Positions 1 through 12,226 of a stretch of DNA of 64,000 nt are shown here, piece after piece. A model generated the notes under the pieces. The model had not been told where the DNA came from. It was given only the letters and a program-made list of their open reading frames with translations, and searched no databases. The translations under genes and the position numbers were made by a program. How positions within the stretch are numbered: the stretch's first letter is position 1; each line of letters starts with the position of its first letter. Source of the DNA: Dama dama (Eukaryota > Chordata > Mammalia > Artiodactyla > Cervidae); contig NC_083689.1 in the NCBI RefSeq assembly GCF_033118175.1, positions 26,084,501 to 26,148,500 of the forward strand, written 5' to 3'.

Positions 1-206
1 GCTTAGTCGCTCAGTTGTGTCCGACTCTTTGTGACCCCATGGACTGTAATATGCCAGGCTCCTCTGTCCAAGGGGATTCTCCAGGCAAGAATGCTAGAGT
101 GGGTTGCCATGGTCTCCTCCAGGGGATCTTCCCAACCCAGGGATCGAACCCAGGTCTCCCATGTTGCAGGTGGATTCTTTACCAACTGAGCCACCAAGGA
201 AGCCCA
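1..206 (-). mobile_element. BovA / Bov-tA SINE, antisense
   Basis: Reverse complement of the ruminant tRNA-Glu-derived SINE: reads from the 3' end (GTCGCTCAGTTGTGTCCGAC, ACCCCATGGACTG) to the tRNA-like head (GATCGAACCC, GAGCCACCAAGGAAGCCC). It is probably cut by the window edge at base 1. Confidence 0.93.
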
Positions 207-595
207 ATTTGTCTGTAGAATATTGTATACTTTGATTTGGATCTGATTTCATCTTCACTGTGTCCTTTTCCTTGTTCTTTCTCCACCTTATTTTCTTTAA
301 ATTGAGAGTTAGATCTAGAGACTTGATTGAATTTAGGCAGAGTTTTGTGTTTTTGTTTTTTTTTTTTGTATTATGTTGTTCCCTGAGACTACTTCATAGA
401 TGTGTGTATTTGTTACTGCATTTTATCAGAAAGCACATGACCTCTGGTTGTCCCACTTTAAGTGGTGCTAAGTTTGATCAACAGATTCAGGTGGTATGTT
501 ACTGATTCATTCTTCCATTTTAAAGTTGTCCATCAACTGTTTACCTAACGGATTTATTGTCTATTTATGCCGATTATTAAATTATTTCAGTTAGT

Positions 596-1050
596 TGAAT
601 GTTCAACTGCCCCTTCCAGGGCTAACTAATTCCTAGAGATAGCAAAGGACAACTCCAGGGGTGTGCCTTTCATATGCAAACCAGCCAATCCTCCTTTGGT
701 TGTACCCCCCAAGCACCTCCTTTATTGCATTCTTACACTCCTGGGCCACGGTCTCCCTGCTCTAATCACCCAGGGCCAGGTACCAGCCAACTGGGGACAG
801 TTTCTGTACTGTGGAGACTGCTGAAATTACTCAAACTAGCCAATCCTAAACCTGCTTAGCTTGTTTACTTTGCCATTCTTTTCTGTGAAAACACAATAAA
901 AGTTCTTGCCACTTTTTCTGTCTTTCCTTCTGCCTCCTTACCCACCCATGTTGGCCTGGTGTGATGTGGCATTCTTCCTAATTCTGGGGAATTATGAGTA
1001 TAAATTTCTTCCTTCATGGCAGTTATTTCCATGTCTGTGTCTTACCGTAC
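596..1050 (+). mobile_element. Possible solo LTR of an old endogenous retrovirus
   Basis: GC-richer than its surroundings, with a polyadenylation-type AATAAA at 895-900 preceded by a CTTTTCTGTGAAAACAC context and followed by a T/C-rich run, as in ERV1-type LTRs. It begins near TGTTCAACTG. No internal retroviral coding sequence is seen beside it. Family is not assigned and the ends are approximate. Confidence 0.4.
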
Positions 1051-1082
1051 TTCATTAAAACAAATCCTTTGTTCATTTTAAA

Positions 1083-2310
1083 GCTGGTATAGTTTTATGA
1101 GTTTGAACAGATGTATACAGCTGTGTTAACAACCACTACAATCAAGATGTAGAACTTTGTATAACTGTCAAAGGTTCCCTTGTATCTTCTGTAGTCAGTA
1201 ACCAACCCCTGCCTACCCTGCCACCAGACAGTTTCTAATCTGCTTTCTGTCACTGCAGATTAATTTTGCATATCTTAAAATTTCATGTAAATGAAATCCT
1301 ACCATATATACTCTTTCATATCTGGTTTCTTTCACTCAGCAGAATGTTTCTGAGATTCATCCATGTTTCTGCTTATTTCATTAGCTCATTGCTTTTTATT
1401 CTATTATCATATTCCAGTATCATTTTATCAATATGCTAAAATGTGTTTATTGATACACCAGTTGATGAATATTTGGATTACTTCTGGCTTGAGGAGGTTT
1501 TATGTAGAAAGCTGCTATGAACATTCATGTATGAGAATGAACATTCTTTGTATGAGAATGTTTTTACTTCTGTTGGATAGATACCTAGGAGTGGAATTGC
1601 TGGTTTTTAAGCAAATGTGTATTTAACTTAGTAAGAAACCACCAAACTGTTCTCCAAAGCAGTTGCCCCAGTTTACTTTTTCACTAAAAATGTGTATGAT
1701 AATTCCAGTTATCACCAATACTTGTGGGTGTGTATAGTGGCATCTCGTAGTTTGATTTGCCTTTCCTTCATGTCTGGTGGTGGTGAGCAAAGTTTTTGGT
1801 GTTTATTGCCTGTTCGTATGCATTCTTTTGTAAAATCTCCCAACTACTTTCTCCATTTAAAAATTGAAGTGCTTCTTATTATGTATTATAGACTTCTTTA
1901 TTTGGATAAAAATTCTTTGCTAGCTTATTTTCTCCTATGTGGTTTGCATTTCTTCTTTTAGTGGTATCTATTTTCAAAGGTCAGAAGTCTTATTTGGTGA
2001 AGTTTCTAGTTCATTGTATTTTAAAGATTTTATGTATATGTTTGTGTGTGTATGTGTTTTAAGCAATTTTGTCCTGCCTTAAGGTCAAGAAGATTTTTCT
2101 CTTGTTTTATAAATTTTATCATTTTTGAGGTTTTATGTTTAGGTCTATGACATATTTTGAGTTAATTTTTACATATAGGCTGAGCTTAATATTTTCCGTA
2201 CAAATATCTAGCTTATCCACTACCATCTGTGGAGAAGCTATCTTTTGATTTTTGCTTAATTACCATGTGTTAACGTGTCTTTCTTTGTGTTGATATATTC
2301 TGATTCAGGA
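1083..2310 (-). mobile_element. Old mammalian L1 (ORF2 tail and 3' UTR), antisense
   Basis: Antisense L1 landmarks in order: CACTACAATCAAGATGTAGAAC, GTTTCTGAGATTCATCCATG, GATACCTAGGAGTGGAATTG, ACCAAACTGTTCTCCAAAG, TTAGGTCTATGACATATTTTG. Heavily decayed, no intact frame, L1M-like age. Confidence 0.8.
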
Positions 2311-2694
2311 GGAATTTCCCAGTAAACAATAATAAGTGCCATCCATTGTACACTTGAAGTAGTATAGTATAAGATTATGCATGGTTTTGAAACGTGCGTG
2401 TGGTGTGGTAAATTATGAAATTTTTTTCATAACCAAAGCACAATGTCCGTTTACATATGTGTTTAGTAAATAAGAACGTTTACTTTGGGATTTAGTCTTA
2501 GCTGTACATAAAAACTGAGAATATTTTTATTTTGTTTTAGCAGTCTAGGGAGTGAGACTGCTTTTAGTAGAATTTCCAGCTCCCAAGAAAGGTTGAATCC
2601 AGTGGCAGGGATTCTGTGTATATCTAAAAATAGAACACATAGGTAGCAGGTCAGAAAAGGAATGACCTTCAATTTCTAATTTGCTCATCAGCAA

Positions 2695-2866
2695 ATTAGG
2701 TTCTCAAGCTGATGTATACATTAGAATCACCTGTGATCTTCTTTAAACTCTTCAGATTGCCCTACTTGGAATTAATTCTTAATCTTCTAGGGTAGGAGTT
2801 TGGACAGGTGATTATTTTGCTTTGTTTTGAAGCTCTTCAGCATGATTTTGCTGTACAGCCCAGGTT
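2695..2866 (+). mobile_element. MER5A-like hAT DNA transposon relic
   Basis: TTCTCAAGCTGATGTATACATTAGAATCACCTG resembles the MER5A start, followed by a diverged body; the terminal inverted repeats are eroded. Assigned from memory of the family. Confidence 0.5.
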
Positions 2867-3884
2867 ATCACTCAGTGATGATTCTCCAGTTTTTTCGTTT
2901 AATCTCTCAATCATCTGAAGAGATAAGTAGTTTAAGCTCAGTTTGCACATGAAGAAGGTAAAACGTAATGTGATTTTATACCTTTCTCCACAAGGGATAT
3001 AAACAAGAAAATTACAGAAGACATTAAAAAAATGACCTTTAAACATTTTGAATGATGGTTAACCTCCTTAATTAAACATTGCAAGCTGTCAGTCTAATAA
3101 AGGTTAAAAGCAGTGATGTGTTATTACAGCAGGAGTGGTAAAGCAAGCCCTGTTCTGTGATTGTGAGAGTGTATGTGGGTACAACTGTTTTGGAGTTTTG
3201 GAGAGCAGCAGTTGTGCAAAAGTGATCACGTAAGCATATTCTGATGTTTATTAAAATTTTATTTGAAGTTATTTCCAATTTGTTACTGTGGCCATAATTA
3301 GGAGATTTATTAAATAAGTTATGGTTATATATTGGAACACTGTAGCTATTAAATAGAACATGGTAATCTGTATTCCCTGGTGGAGATTTACACATATATT
3401 AAACTTGTAAAAGTTACAAGATAGTGTGCAGTGTGATGTTGCTTTTATAAATGCATGAGACTTAAACGTTCAGCACTATTATTGTGTTCATTTGTACATA
3501 CATAGGAAAAAGTCTACGTGGAAACAGAAGAGTGTTGAATGTTGAGTGTGGCTAGGTCTGAGAAGGATTGGTAGGATGGGTTTTTCATATTTTATACTTG
3601 TTTGTTGTTTTGTATTCACCTGGCAGTAAGATCTGTTGCTTCTGTAATTTTAAAAAGATAGAAAAATGAAAAATGTAATTTGATCAAGATGAACACAAAG
3701 TGGTAGGTGGCATAGCTAGGACTTGGAATTATCAGAGTCCGGAGGAGAAATTTTTCAGAGAAATACTAACCAGTGTGACAATGAATTTTAACTTATTTGT
3801 AGTAGAAAAGCATTTAAAATTTTTTTATTAAAAAATTTACATACAGTAATTCCCTTTTTGTGGTATAAAGTCCTGTGAATTTTC

Positions 3885-4765
3885 TTAAACTTTTTATTGA
3901 AGAATAATATAATTCAGAAAAGTGTTCACATTCTGACTCTTCAGCTCAATGAATTTAGACATGTTGCCAGGTGACCGGTACCCAGTTCAAGAAATAGAAT
4001 GTTGCTTGTGTTTCTGTAATCTTCTTCCTGACCCTTTCAACTCCTACTATCCTGACTTCAAACATCAGGGATGCATGATGTTGAGCTTTATGTTAATGGA
4101 ACCACTCACAAACACTCTTCCTGTCTGGCTTCTTTGTTGCTCAGTGTTATGTTTGCATTTTTCTTTCTAGTGTATGTAGTCTAGTTCCTTGTCATTCCTG
4201 TAGGCTAGAATTTCCCTATTGACATTTGGATGGGGTAATTTTTTTGTTATGGGGGGACTCTTTGTGCATTGAAGGATTTTACCGGCATCCCCGACTCCAA
4301 CCACAAGATGTGAGTAGATGTGCTTCCCCCACCCCAACCCCCCACCACCCATAATGATAACCTAAAATGTCTCTAGATGTTGCTGAATGTCCCTGGAGAG
4401 GGGGCAGAATCTAGTTGAGAACTGCTAAAGTACAGTCTTCCCTTTGTGTGAGTATGCCACAATTTATTTACCCAGGCTACTTTGTTGATGGATTATTTGG
4501 ATTGTTTACAGTTTAAGGTTGTAAAGAATGATGTTGCTATGAATGTTTTTGTACAAGTTTTTTGGAGGAAGATATGTCCACATTTCTGTTGAATATGTAC
4601 TTTGAACTGAATTTATAGGTCGTAAGATATGTGTATGTTTAGCTTTATTGGATTTTACCACACTGTTTTCCAAAGTGATTGTACCAATTTTCATTTTACC
4701 AGTCGTATATAAGAATTCCATTTTCCCACGTTCTCGTGAGGCTTGAATTTGAACTATGTTGTTTT
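3885..4765 (-). mobile_element. Old L1 3' region, antisense, split by a DNA transposon
   Basis: 3885-4170 carries TTTTTATTGAAGAATAATAT and the antisense 3' UTR; 4436-4765 resumes with CACAATTTATTTACCC, GATGTTGCTATGAATG and CACACTGTTTTCCAAAGTG. The gap is filled by the element at 4180-4432. Confidence 0.7.
4180..4432. mobile_element. hAT-Charlie-type MITE inserted in L1
   Basis: Resembles the common MER-class element with GTGCATTGAAGGATTTTACC, CATCCCCGACTCCAACCACA, AAATGTCTCTAGATGTTGC and the terminal GTTGAGAACTGCT. Exact family not assigned. Confidence 0.6.
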
Positions 4766-5389
4766 GCAGGTTAGGGCCTGAGTTTTATTCTTTTTGGTGT
4801 ACCCGTTGGATGGCACAGTAAATGACATGCAGAAGATGCCGGTTGCTGAGTGAATGAAGGCATGGCCTTCTGCTTTACTGTCCTGTGATCTTGATGACAT
4901 ATGCTTCAGCTCTGGCATTTGGGAAGCAGTTAGTTACCCATCAAACTTGGTCTTTCCTACGTTGATGACAGGGTCCCCCTCCCCATCATCACCAACAGCT
5001 TAATGGTCTCTAGACAAGGCCGTGTGTTCATGTTCTTGATGAATTTCATGAACTGACAAAACTGTCATAGCCAGATGTCAGTAACTGTGATACCAGAGAT
5101 TTACTGAAACTGTTTTTAAGCTTTGTCATTTAAACAGGACTTGCTGGTCAAATGAGAATCTGGCTGTGTTTTCAGAGGGATGGAAATTTTTAAAAGTGAT
5201 TGCTTAACTGTTTCAGGTATTCTGCATATACCTTAAATGGTAAGCATGTTGAAGGCAGATGCTATGTCCTCCTAAGTTTTCTTGAAGCACCACAGGCTGT
5301 ACCATATTGCTGCTGCTGTACCGTCATCATTTTCATTGACACCATTATTATCACTGTTTTGCTTCTGTATGAAGCTTCATGTATATGTA

Positions 5390-6020
5390 TATAATTGACT
5401 GACGTGAAGTTCCTATAACATAAAACTAACCATTTTTAAAGTCAGTTCAATAGCATTTAGTACATTCATCGTATTGTACAACCATCACCTATATTTTTAA
5501 GTTCCAGACATTTCCACAACTCCGAAGCAAACACTTCATCCGTTAAGTGGTTTCTTGTTTCCTTCCCTCTTAGCCACTGGCAACCACCAATCTGTTGTCC
5601 GTCTCTGTGGATTTATCTATGTTGAATATTTCATATTAATAGAATCATATAATAATGACTTAATGTCTGACTTCTTTGACTAAGTGTAATGTATCCAAGG
5701 TGCATCCATGTTATAGCATGTATCATTCCTTTTTATGGCTGAATAACATTCAATTGTATGTATATACCACAGATTGTTATCCATTCACTTGTTGGTGGAC
5801 ATTTAGGCTTTTTCCATCTCTTGGCAATTGTGAATAGTGCTGGTAAGAACCTATACATGTGTTTATTTTCATTCTGAATACATGACTAGATTATTACAAC
5901 TACCACCACCAACACAGAGCAATTCCTGTGCCTCAAAGAATTCCCTTGTGCTGCTCCACTGTAGTCTGACCCTCTTCCTTGTAACTGCTGACAACCACAG
6001 ATGGTTTTATAGGAGTAGGA
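5390..6020 (-). mobile_element. Old L1 3' UTR / ORF2 tail, antisense
   Basis: ATGTTATAGCATGTATCATTCC, TTTATGGCTGAATAACATTC, CACTTGTTGGTGGACATTTAG and GGCAATTGTGAATAGTGCTG are classic antisense L1 landmarks. The end after about 5885 is more doubtful. Confidence 0.75.
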
Positions 6021-7574
6021 AATTTAAATAATATCTCAGCTATGTGGTCTGGCTTTCCTTAAGCATGTGATGGATTTCTGAGGAGACAAATTTTTAGAAT
6101 TGGAGATAATGTTTTAGAAGCCAGAGGTTAGAAATACTTATTATATATTTACTAAATTCAGTTTTTCCAACTTCTTATTATAAGGAGTGAATTAAAATTA
6201 CTAGTATGAAACTCTGTACTTAGAGCAGAGTTAACTGTCAAGAATGCTATCTTAAAATATTTCATAGATTCAACATGAAATTATTAGATTGGTTTTTTTT
6301 TTTTTTAAGTGAACTGTTCCTTATCCTTACTGTTTTGTTTTGGTTGTACACAAAAAATGTCTTGGGATTTTATATTTTCTAACTGCCAAATTCTTCAGTT
6401 AAATATATATTGATATGTTTTATGTGTTTTTCTAAAAACTGAGAGGAAAGATTGTTCAGCTTTCTGAAAACATAGCATGCACAATAAAATAACTGTTTGC
6501 CAGGAAAAAAAAGCCTGTTGTCTCCTAGTGCCAGTTGGTGTTACGTGGGTTTGTGTGGTGTCTCATCTCTTATTTATAGTAGTTCGGAGTTGGAAACCAG
6601 ATACTAAACAAACACTGATGTTCCCCTGTAGCCTAACTATGCGTTAGAGTGTTTGTTTGGTCATAATTATTTTTACTTGTACACATACTTCTATGAGACT
6701 AGGAACTTCTGAGAAACTGGCAACTTGCTTGAGTCCAGTCCATTCCTATATACCTTAATACAGAAACAATATATAGCATATTTAAATGTACTTATTTATT
6801 TAGATGATATTTGTAAAAGCTTTGTAATTTTATAACAAGTTATAAATTAATTGTAGATACTTAATGATCCTTAGTAGTTAATTGGGAGAGAGATCATGAG
6901 AAAACGTTAGTACTTGTCTGGCTGTAGGTGGTTCTCAGGCCCTACTTTCTCTCCAGAAAAGAGTTTTTGCTGGGAGGAATCACAAATCTGATGACTGTAT
7001 TTCTTGAAATATTTCAGGTGTATTTAAATACTCGAGAGTTGTAAGAATTTGTGGCTGTTTAAAAATCATATCACTATATAATTTTAATTTTGCATTTATT
7101 CTTTTCTTGATATTTATTTATCATCTGACCTTGCTTACCTTTCTTCAACATGCAAACCTGTGCTGGGAGTCACCTTTAGTAGTTGGCCTCATTACTCCTT
7201 CACAGTAAGAGTGTTTGTGAATGAATTTTCCAAAATCTTACATAGTGGAAAAGTATGAAAAGACATCACATGTGTCACTTTCAAAGTTGATGAAGTTAGA
7301 GCTCTTAAAAATGTATCACTCAAAACTTGTTCAGTGTAACTTTTTTAGAGGTAACCAAAGATGTTGTATCTGATAACCTGCCTTTATATTATTCATAAAA
7401 TAAAGACCATCTTGACTTTGTTTTAAAAATGCAAAGGAGCTAAAAAATTGACTTCAAACATACATTGGTTCATTCATTTGGTAAGCACCTTTTGTGCACT
7501 TTTTTTTTTTTTTGGTTTTGCTTTTAAATGCCAGATTCAGTGAAGAGCCTGAGAAAAACAATAAGATTCTCTAA

Positions 7575-8060
7575 GGCAGGGATTCTTAATTATTTTTCCT
7601 ACCAAGTATTCCTTTGGCAGCTTGGAAAGGCTTATAGATCAGTCTCACAGCCTAAACTAAGAGCTCCTAAAGGAGGAGTCCTTAATGTCAACTTTACAAA
7701 CCCACAAGGGATCTGTGGTTCACTGTGCAAAAGGAACTTGGATAGAGGGGGGAAAATGGCATATTTACTTTTACTAACTCTAACCACAATTTAGCAATTT
7801 CTTCAATTAAAATGTAGGCAACAAACGTTAATAGTATTAGTAGTTCCTATAACTTTTGATCACCAAGAGGAATCATAGATAGTTTCAGCACATAGATAAG
7901 TGATGTAGATATTTGAGAAAAATTCTTTATGCTCATTATTTAGTGGATTACTAGATCCACTAATTGTTCTCAATATTTGAGTTAATATTCAGAACACGTT
8001 ATTATACCACAAACTTAATGTTTTGACAACTATTTCCATATGAGTTTCCTTTACAATCTT
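7575..8060. repeat. Ancient interspersed repeat, family not assigned
   Basis: Starts with CAGGGATTCTTAATTATTTT and includes CAATTTAGCAATTTCTTCAATT and ATGTAGGCAACAAACG, phrases I associate with an old mammalian interspersed repeat, possibly a hAT element. Orientation and limits are uncertain. Confidence 0.3.
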
Positions 8061-8373
8061 GAAAACAAAACAGATCTGTAAGCCTTTTCAAGCTGCCGAA
8101 GGAATACTTGAATAGGTAGTTAAAGCTGAGATCTGAGCAAGGATTTTGTTTCATCCATCTTTGTATTTTCATAATCCCACAATGCCCAGTAAATGTTAAT
8201 CAGATACAGTGTGCTCTGATATAGCTACGTAAATAAATCTGAGGCTGCATAAAGGAACATTACCTTTGTTTAGTGGTTACATCTGTTTTTGTTAGAGGAG
8301 ATGGCATTGAGCTTCATCCTAAGTTTAAGATGCCCTAGATTTTCAGGTTAAATGAAGGAAGGGAGGTGTAGGT

Positions 8374-8588
8374 ATGCTCATGTGTGTCAGTCACTTGGTT
8401 GTGTCCGACTCTCTGTGACCCCATGGACTGTGGCCTGCCAGACTCCTCTGTCCATGGGATTTTTCAGGCAAGAATATTGGAGTGGATTGCCGTTTCCTTC
8501 TCTAGGGGATCTTCCTGACCCAGGGATCGAACCCAGATCCTCCTGCATTGCAGGCAAATTCTTTACCATCTGAGCTATAGGGAAGGCC
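8374..8588 (-). mobile_element. BovA / Bov-tA SINE, antisense
   Basis: Full-length antisense copy from GTGTCCGACTCTCTGTGACC to the head GATCGAACCC...GAGCTATAGGGAAGGCC. It is followed by a short local duplication of a TAGCTCATAGGCATA unit at 8590-8648. Confidence 0.93.
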
Positions 8589-8814
8589 TATAGCTCATAG
8601 GCATAGGCATACCCTTTGGAAAAGCTATATATGCTCATAGGCATAGCCTAAGGAAAGACTATAGCAAATTTAGTGGTTATTGAGTTTCAGGATATGCATG
8701 GAAGGGAATGACAGGAAATGGGAAGTTGGGGGATCCTGCTGGAGCTCACATTAGAGTTCTGTGTATACTATGCAGCTAGAAACTGGTGTTGTGTATAATG
8801 TAATCAGCTTTGTG

Positions 8815-9240
8815 TTTTAGGATGCTGTCTCAGATGGCATTGTGACAGATGGGACAGAATGGGGAGAGTCTGGAAGCAGATACCAGTGAAGGCACATTTA
8901 TTACAGGTTAGAGAAGGTAGGTCATAACAGTAGCAGAAGGATGGGAAAGGAGGTGCTATATATCTGGGGGAAAAGGATTCAGTGTTTGAATATGAAATGT
9001 GAAAGGAGGATGAGTTGCAGCTGAATCGACTCTGTTGGAAGACTGGGATATGGCTGATGGTAGTGCCATTAACCAAGGTGAGGAATACAAGAGGGAAGAG
9101 TAGACATGGTGGAATAAATGGGGAAGTTTAGCTGTGCTTAATACGTTTTGAGCTACGTTGAGGTTCAGGTGGAAGTTTCTCAGGCAGATAATTGGGGTGG
9201 AGATAAGAGATTTTGAAATCCTTAGATTAGTGCATTGCAA
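8815..9240 (-). mobile_element. L2 LINE ORF2 relic, antisense
   Basis: The minus-strand translation carries eroded L2/CR1-clade reverse transcriptase C-terminal phrases such as WLMALPSAISQSS and FHLNLNVAQNVLS. Frames are broken; an ancient copy. Confidence 0.55.
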
Positions 9241-9286
9241 TCATCTGAGAAATATTTTTTTTTTAAGGCATGTTTTATTGCGATAT

Positions 9287-9522
9287 GGGCTTCCCAGGTG
9301 GTTCAGATGGTAAAGAAATGCAGAAAACCTACATTTTTTTCTCAAATACCTGCAATGCAGAAAACCTGGGTTCAATCCCTGGGTTGGGAAAATCCCCTGG
9401 AGAAGAACATGACAACCAACTTCAGTATTCTTGCCTAGAGAATTCCATGGACAGAGGATCCTGGCAGGCTACATACAGTTCATGGGGTCTCACAGAGTCG
9501 GACATGACTGAACAACTAACAC
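9287..9522 (+). mobile_element. BovA / Bov-tA SINE, sense
   Basis: GGGCTTCCCAGGTGGTTCAG head to GAGTCGGACATGACTGAAC. It carries an extra ~35-base insertion near 9316-9350 that partly repeats ATGCAGAAAACCT. Flanked by TTATTGCGATATG (9275-9287) and TTATTGAGATATG (9526-9538), a probable target-site duplication with one mismatch. Confidence 0.92.
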
Positions 9523-9523
9523 C

Positions 9524-10137
9524 CTTATTGAGATATGATTAGCGTGTATTAAAATTCTCTTTTTTAGGTTTTCATTTTTTTTTTTTAGGTTTGACAAATG
9601 TTCCGTTCAGTTCAGTTCAGTCGCTCAGTCGTGTCCGGCTCTTTGCAACCCCATGGACTGCAGCACGCCAGGCTTCCCTGTTCATCACCAACTCCCGGAG
9701 TTTACTCAAACTCATGTCCATTGAGTCGGTGATGCCATCCAGCCATCTCATCCTCTGTCATCCCGTTCTCCTGCCTTCAATCTTCCCCTGCATCAGGGTC
9801 TTTTCCAATGAGTCACTTCTTTGCATCAGATGTATAGCCTTACAGTTACCACCACAATAGAGATACAGACCATTCTTGTCACATCAGAAAGTTCCCTTGT
9901 AACTCTCTTGTTGTGGTTCTCCTCTCCTCCACTCCAGTTCCTGACAACCAACCATTCATCTGATTTTTGTACCTATAGTTTTGTTCATTTATGTCATATA
10001 AATAAAGTCACATATTTGTAGCCTTTTGTATCAGTTTGTTTCACTTAATATAAACGTTCTTGTGATTCATTCATGTTACTGTGTATATTAAGTAAATTGT
10101 TTTTGTTGCTGAATAGCATTGTAATATGTGTGTGAAG
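9524..10137 (-). mobile_element. Old L1 3' UTR, antisense, split by SINE and BovB
   Basis: TTATTGAGATATGATTAG (9526) is the antisense L1 3' UTR start; it resumes after the BovB piece with TTACCACCACAATAGAGATAC and continues through TTTCACTTAATATAAACG and GCTGAATAGCATTGTAAT. Confidence 0.7.
9604..9830 (-). mobile_element. BovB LINE 3' end, antisense, 5'-truncated
   Basis: Begins with the repeated TTCAGTTCAGTTCAG tail, then GTCGCTCAGTCGTGTCC, GGAGTTTACTCAAACTCATG, GAGTCGGTGATGCCATCC and CAGGGTCTTTTCCAATGAG. This is the 3' end of the ruminant RTE-type BovB element. Confidence 0.9.
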
Positions 10138-10189
10138 ATTTTTAAAAAACATGTATACCAGGGCTCCAAATACTTTATATGAGTTAAAA

Positions 10190-10730
10190 ATGATAGCTTG
10201 AAAATGGTAATATGTTGGGAATTGGATGAGATGAGAGGGTATCAGGGAATAGCGGTGACTGTCAAATGTGCACATTCAAAGGTTGAATAGGGCATTAAAG
10301 AGGCTGCTTTTAGGTAACGCAACTTTTTCAACATTGATTTAGAAGGGAGGGAAAAGTGGCAATAACACAGCATGGAGATTTTTAGAGATAACAAACAGAG
10401 GAAGAAACAAACCAGAGTTAACAAGCAACAGGCAAGATTGAACAAGAGACCAGAAAGGGCAGAATCAACTCTGTAGACTTTAAGGTAAAGGAAAGGTGAT
10501 AGGATTGGGCTCTGTTACCATGATGGAGGCATGATTATCTTAGAAAACTTGCGACCATTGATATGAAAGGAAATAAAGAGTCATTAATAGTTTTGAAGTA
10601 AAGGAATGACTTGATGAATCATTATATTCCTGGAAGGTGAGTCTGAAATGAGTTGCAATAGGAGAGCCTAGAGTTAAAAAAATGACTATATCTACATATG
10701 CCATCTTGAGGGCTTGGACTTTTAGGATTG
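10190..10730 (-). mobile_element. Possible L2 LINE relic, antisense
   Basis: AGGAATGACTTGATGAATC and AGTTGCAATAGGAGAGCC recall the antisense L2 ORF2 C-terminal region. Strongly decayed. Confidence 0.35.
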
Positions 10731-11413
10731 TCATGAGAAATGAAAGTGACAGATATTAGAGTTATTTAAATTTTTGTGTGTGTCATTTAGAGGTTATTTT
10801 GAGAATTGTTAGCAGTTTAAAGCTATTAGCTAAAAACTTATGGTGAAGGAAGATTGAATGACGTAACAGAATTGGTATCCTTGAGATGATGCTTTATTTT
10901 CCAAGCATTTGCTTTTATTATATGTGCCTGTAGAGATATCAGTGTGATTCTAAATTAACTTGTTTTAGTTCCTATTTGTGAGTGAGCTGTAGTACACAGA
11001 CTCCTCTAAAATCTGTTCTTGTATTTTAGACATCTCAATTTTCAAGAATTAACTTTAGACTGATAATGAAAAAAGAATCCTTTTAATTTTTCCTTTTTGA
11101 GAATTCAAAATAGTTTGAGTGATGTTTGCTTTCTTTTAGATAACCTAACCTCTTGATTCTCATAAGTCCCAGATGCATTTTGTGAATTAAAAGACCATTG
11201 AAAACAATGGCCTTCAGAATCAGGGCTCTTTGGAGAAACAGATGATTCCAGGTCTGGGGCAGAAAATGTACAAAATGAACATAGAAAATCTTGTCCTCCC
11301 CAAATAAGGAAGGCTACCAAAGACTACTTGTAACAGGTCAAGGAAATTCAAGAGCTAACTTCAAAAGCCTCCCCCTAGACAAATGGGATAATTTGAACCT
11401 CAACAATGATGAC

Positions 11414-11585
11414 GGGGGACTTCCATGGCAGTTCCATGGAAGACTGCCTTCCAATGCAGAAGGCGTGGGGTCAGTCTCTGGTCAGGCAGCCAGAATCTTA
11501 CATGCCTCAAGGTCAAAGAACCAAAATTTAAAGCAGAAGCAATGTTGTGACAAATTCAGTAAATGGTTTGCACAAAAAAATCTTA
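11414..11585 (+). mobile_element. CHR-type SINE, sense
   Basis: GGGGGACTTCCATGGCAG head, CCTTCCAATGCAGAAGGCGTG, then CATGCCTCAAGGTCAAAGAACC and the tail TGTTGTGACAAATTCAGTAAA. An older cetartiodactyl tRNA-derived SINE. Its A-rich tail was the landing site of the next element. Confidence 0.7.
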
Positions 11586-11883
11586 ATTTTTTTTGGTTGT
11601 GCTGGGTCTTTGTTGCTGTGCACAGGCTTGCTCTAGTTGTGGTGTGCAGGCCTCTTACTGCAGCGGCTTCTCGTGTAGCACCGGCTCTCGGGTGCTCGGA
11701 CTTCAGTAGTTGCAGCACTTGGACTCAGCTGAGGCTTGCAGACTCTAGAGCTTGGGCTCGGTAGCTGCGGCACATGGGCTTAGTTGCTTCACCACATATG
11801 GAATCTGCCTGCGCCAGGGATCGAATCCGAGTCCCCAGCATTGGCAGACAGATTCTTATCCATTGTACCACCAGAAACATCCT
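11586..11883 (-). mobile_element. CHR-2-type SINE, antisense, nested in the previous SINE tail
   Basis: TTTTTTTTGGTTGTGCTGGG, CTCTAGTTGTGGTGTGCAGG, GGGCTTAGTTGCTTCACC, GGGATCGAATCCGAG. Flanked by CAAAAAAATCTTA (11573-11585) and CAAAAAATCTTA (11884-11895), a target-site duplication differing by one A. Confidence 0.8.
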
Positions 11884-12015
11884 CAAAAAATCTTAAAAAG
11901 ACAGAACAATAAAGGTGTCGGATGGAAACATAGTAAATGTGTTTGAATCCAGACAAACAAACGATGGCCTTCAGGTTGAGTATTATTAAAAAATACATGA
12001 AATTAATAATTATAT

Positions 12016-12226
12016 GGAGCTTCCCTGGTGGCTCAGCTGGTAAAGAGTCTGCCTGCAATCAGGGAGACTGGGGTTCGATTTCTGGGTCAGGAAGATTCCC
12101 TGGAGAAGGAAATGGCAACCCGCTCCAGCATTCTTGCCTGGGAAATCCCATGGACAGAGGAGTCTGGCAGGCTACAGTCCATGGGGTCGCAAAGAGTTGG
12201 ACGTGATTGAGCAACTGACACTTTCC
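12016..12226 (+). mobile_element. BovA / Bov-tA SINE, sense
   Basis: GGAGCTTCCCTGGTGGCTCAG head, GGGTTCGATTTCTGGGTCAG, CCATGGGGTCGCAAAGAGTTG tail. Full length. Confidence 0.93.

Noticed and set aside
11291..11764. 157-residue frame
   Set aside because: Runs from plain intron across two CHR-type SINEs in opposite directions; not coding.
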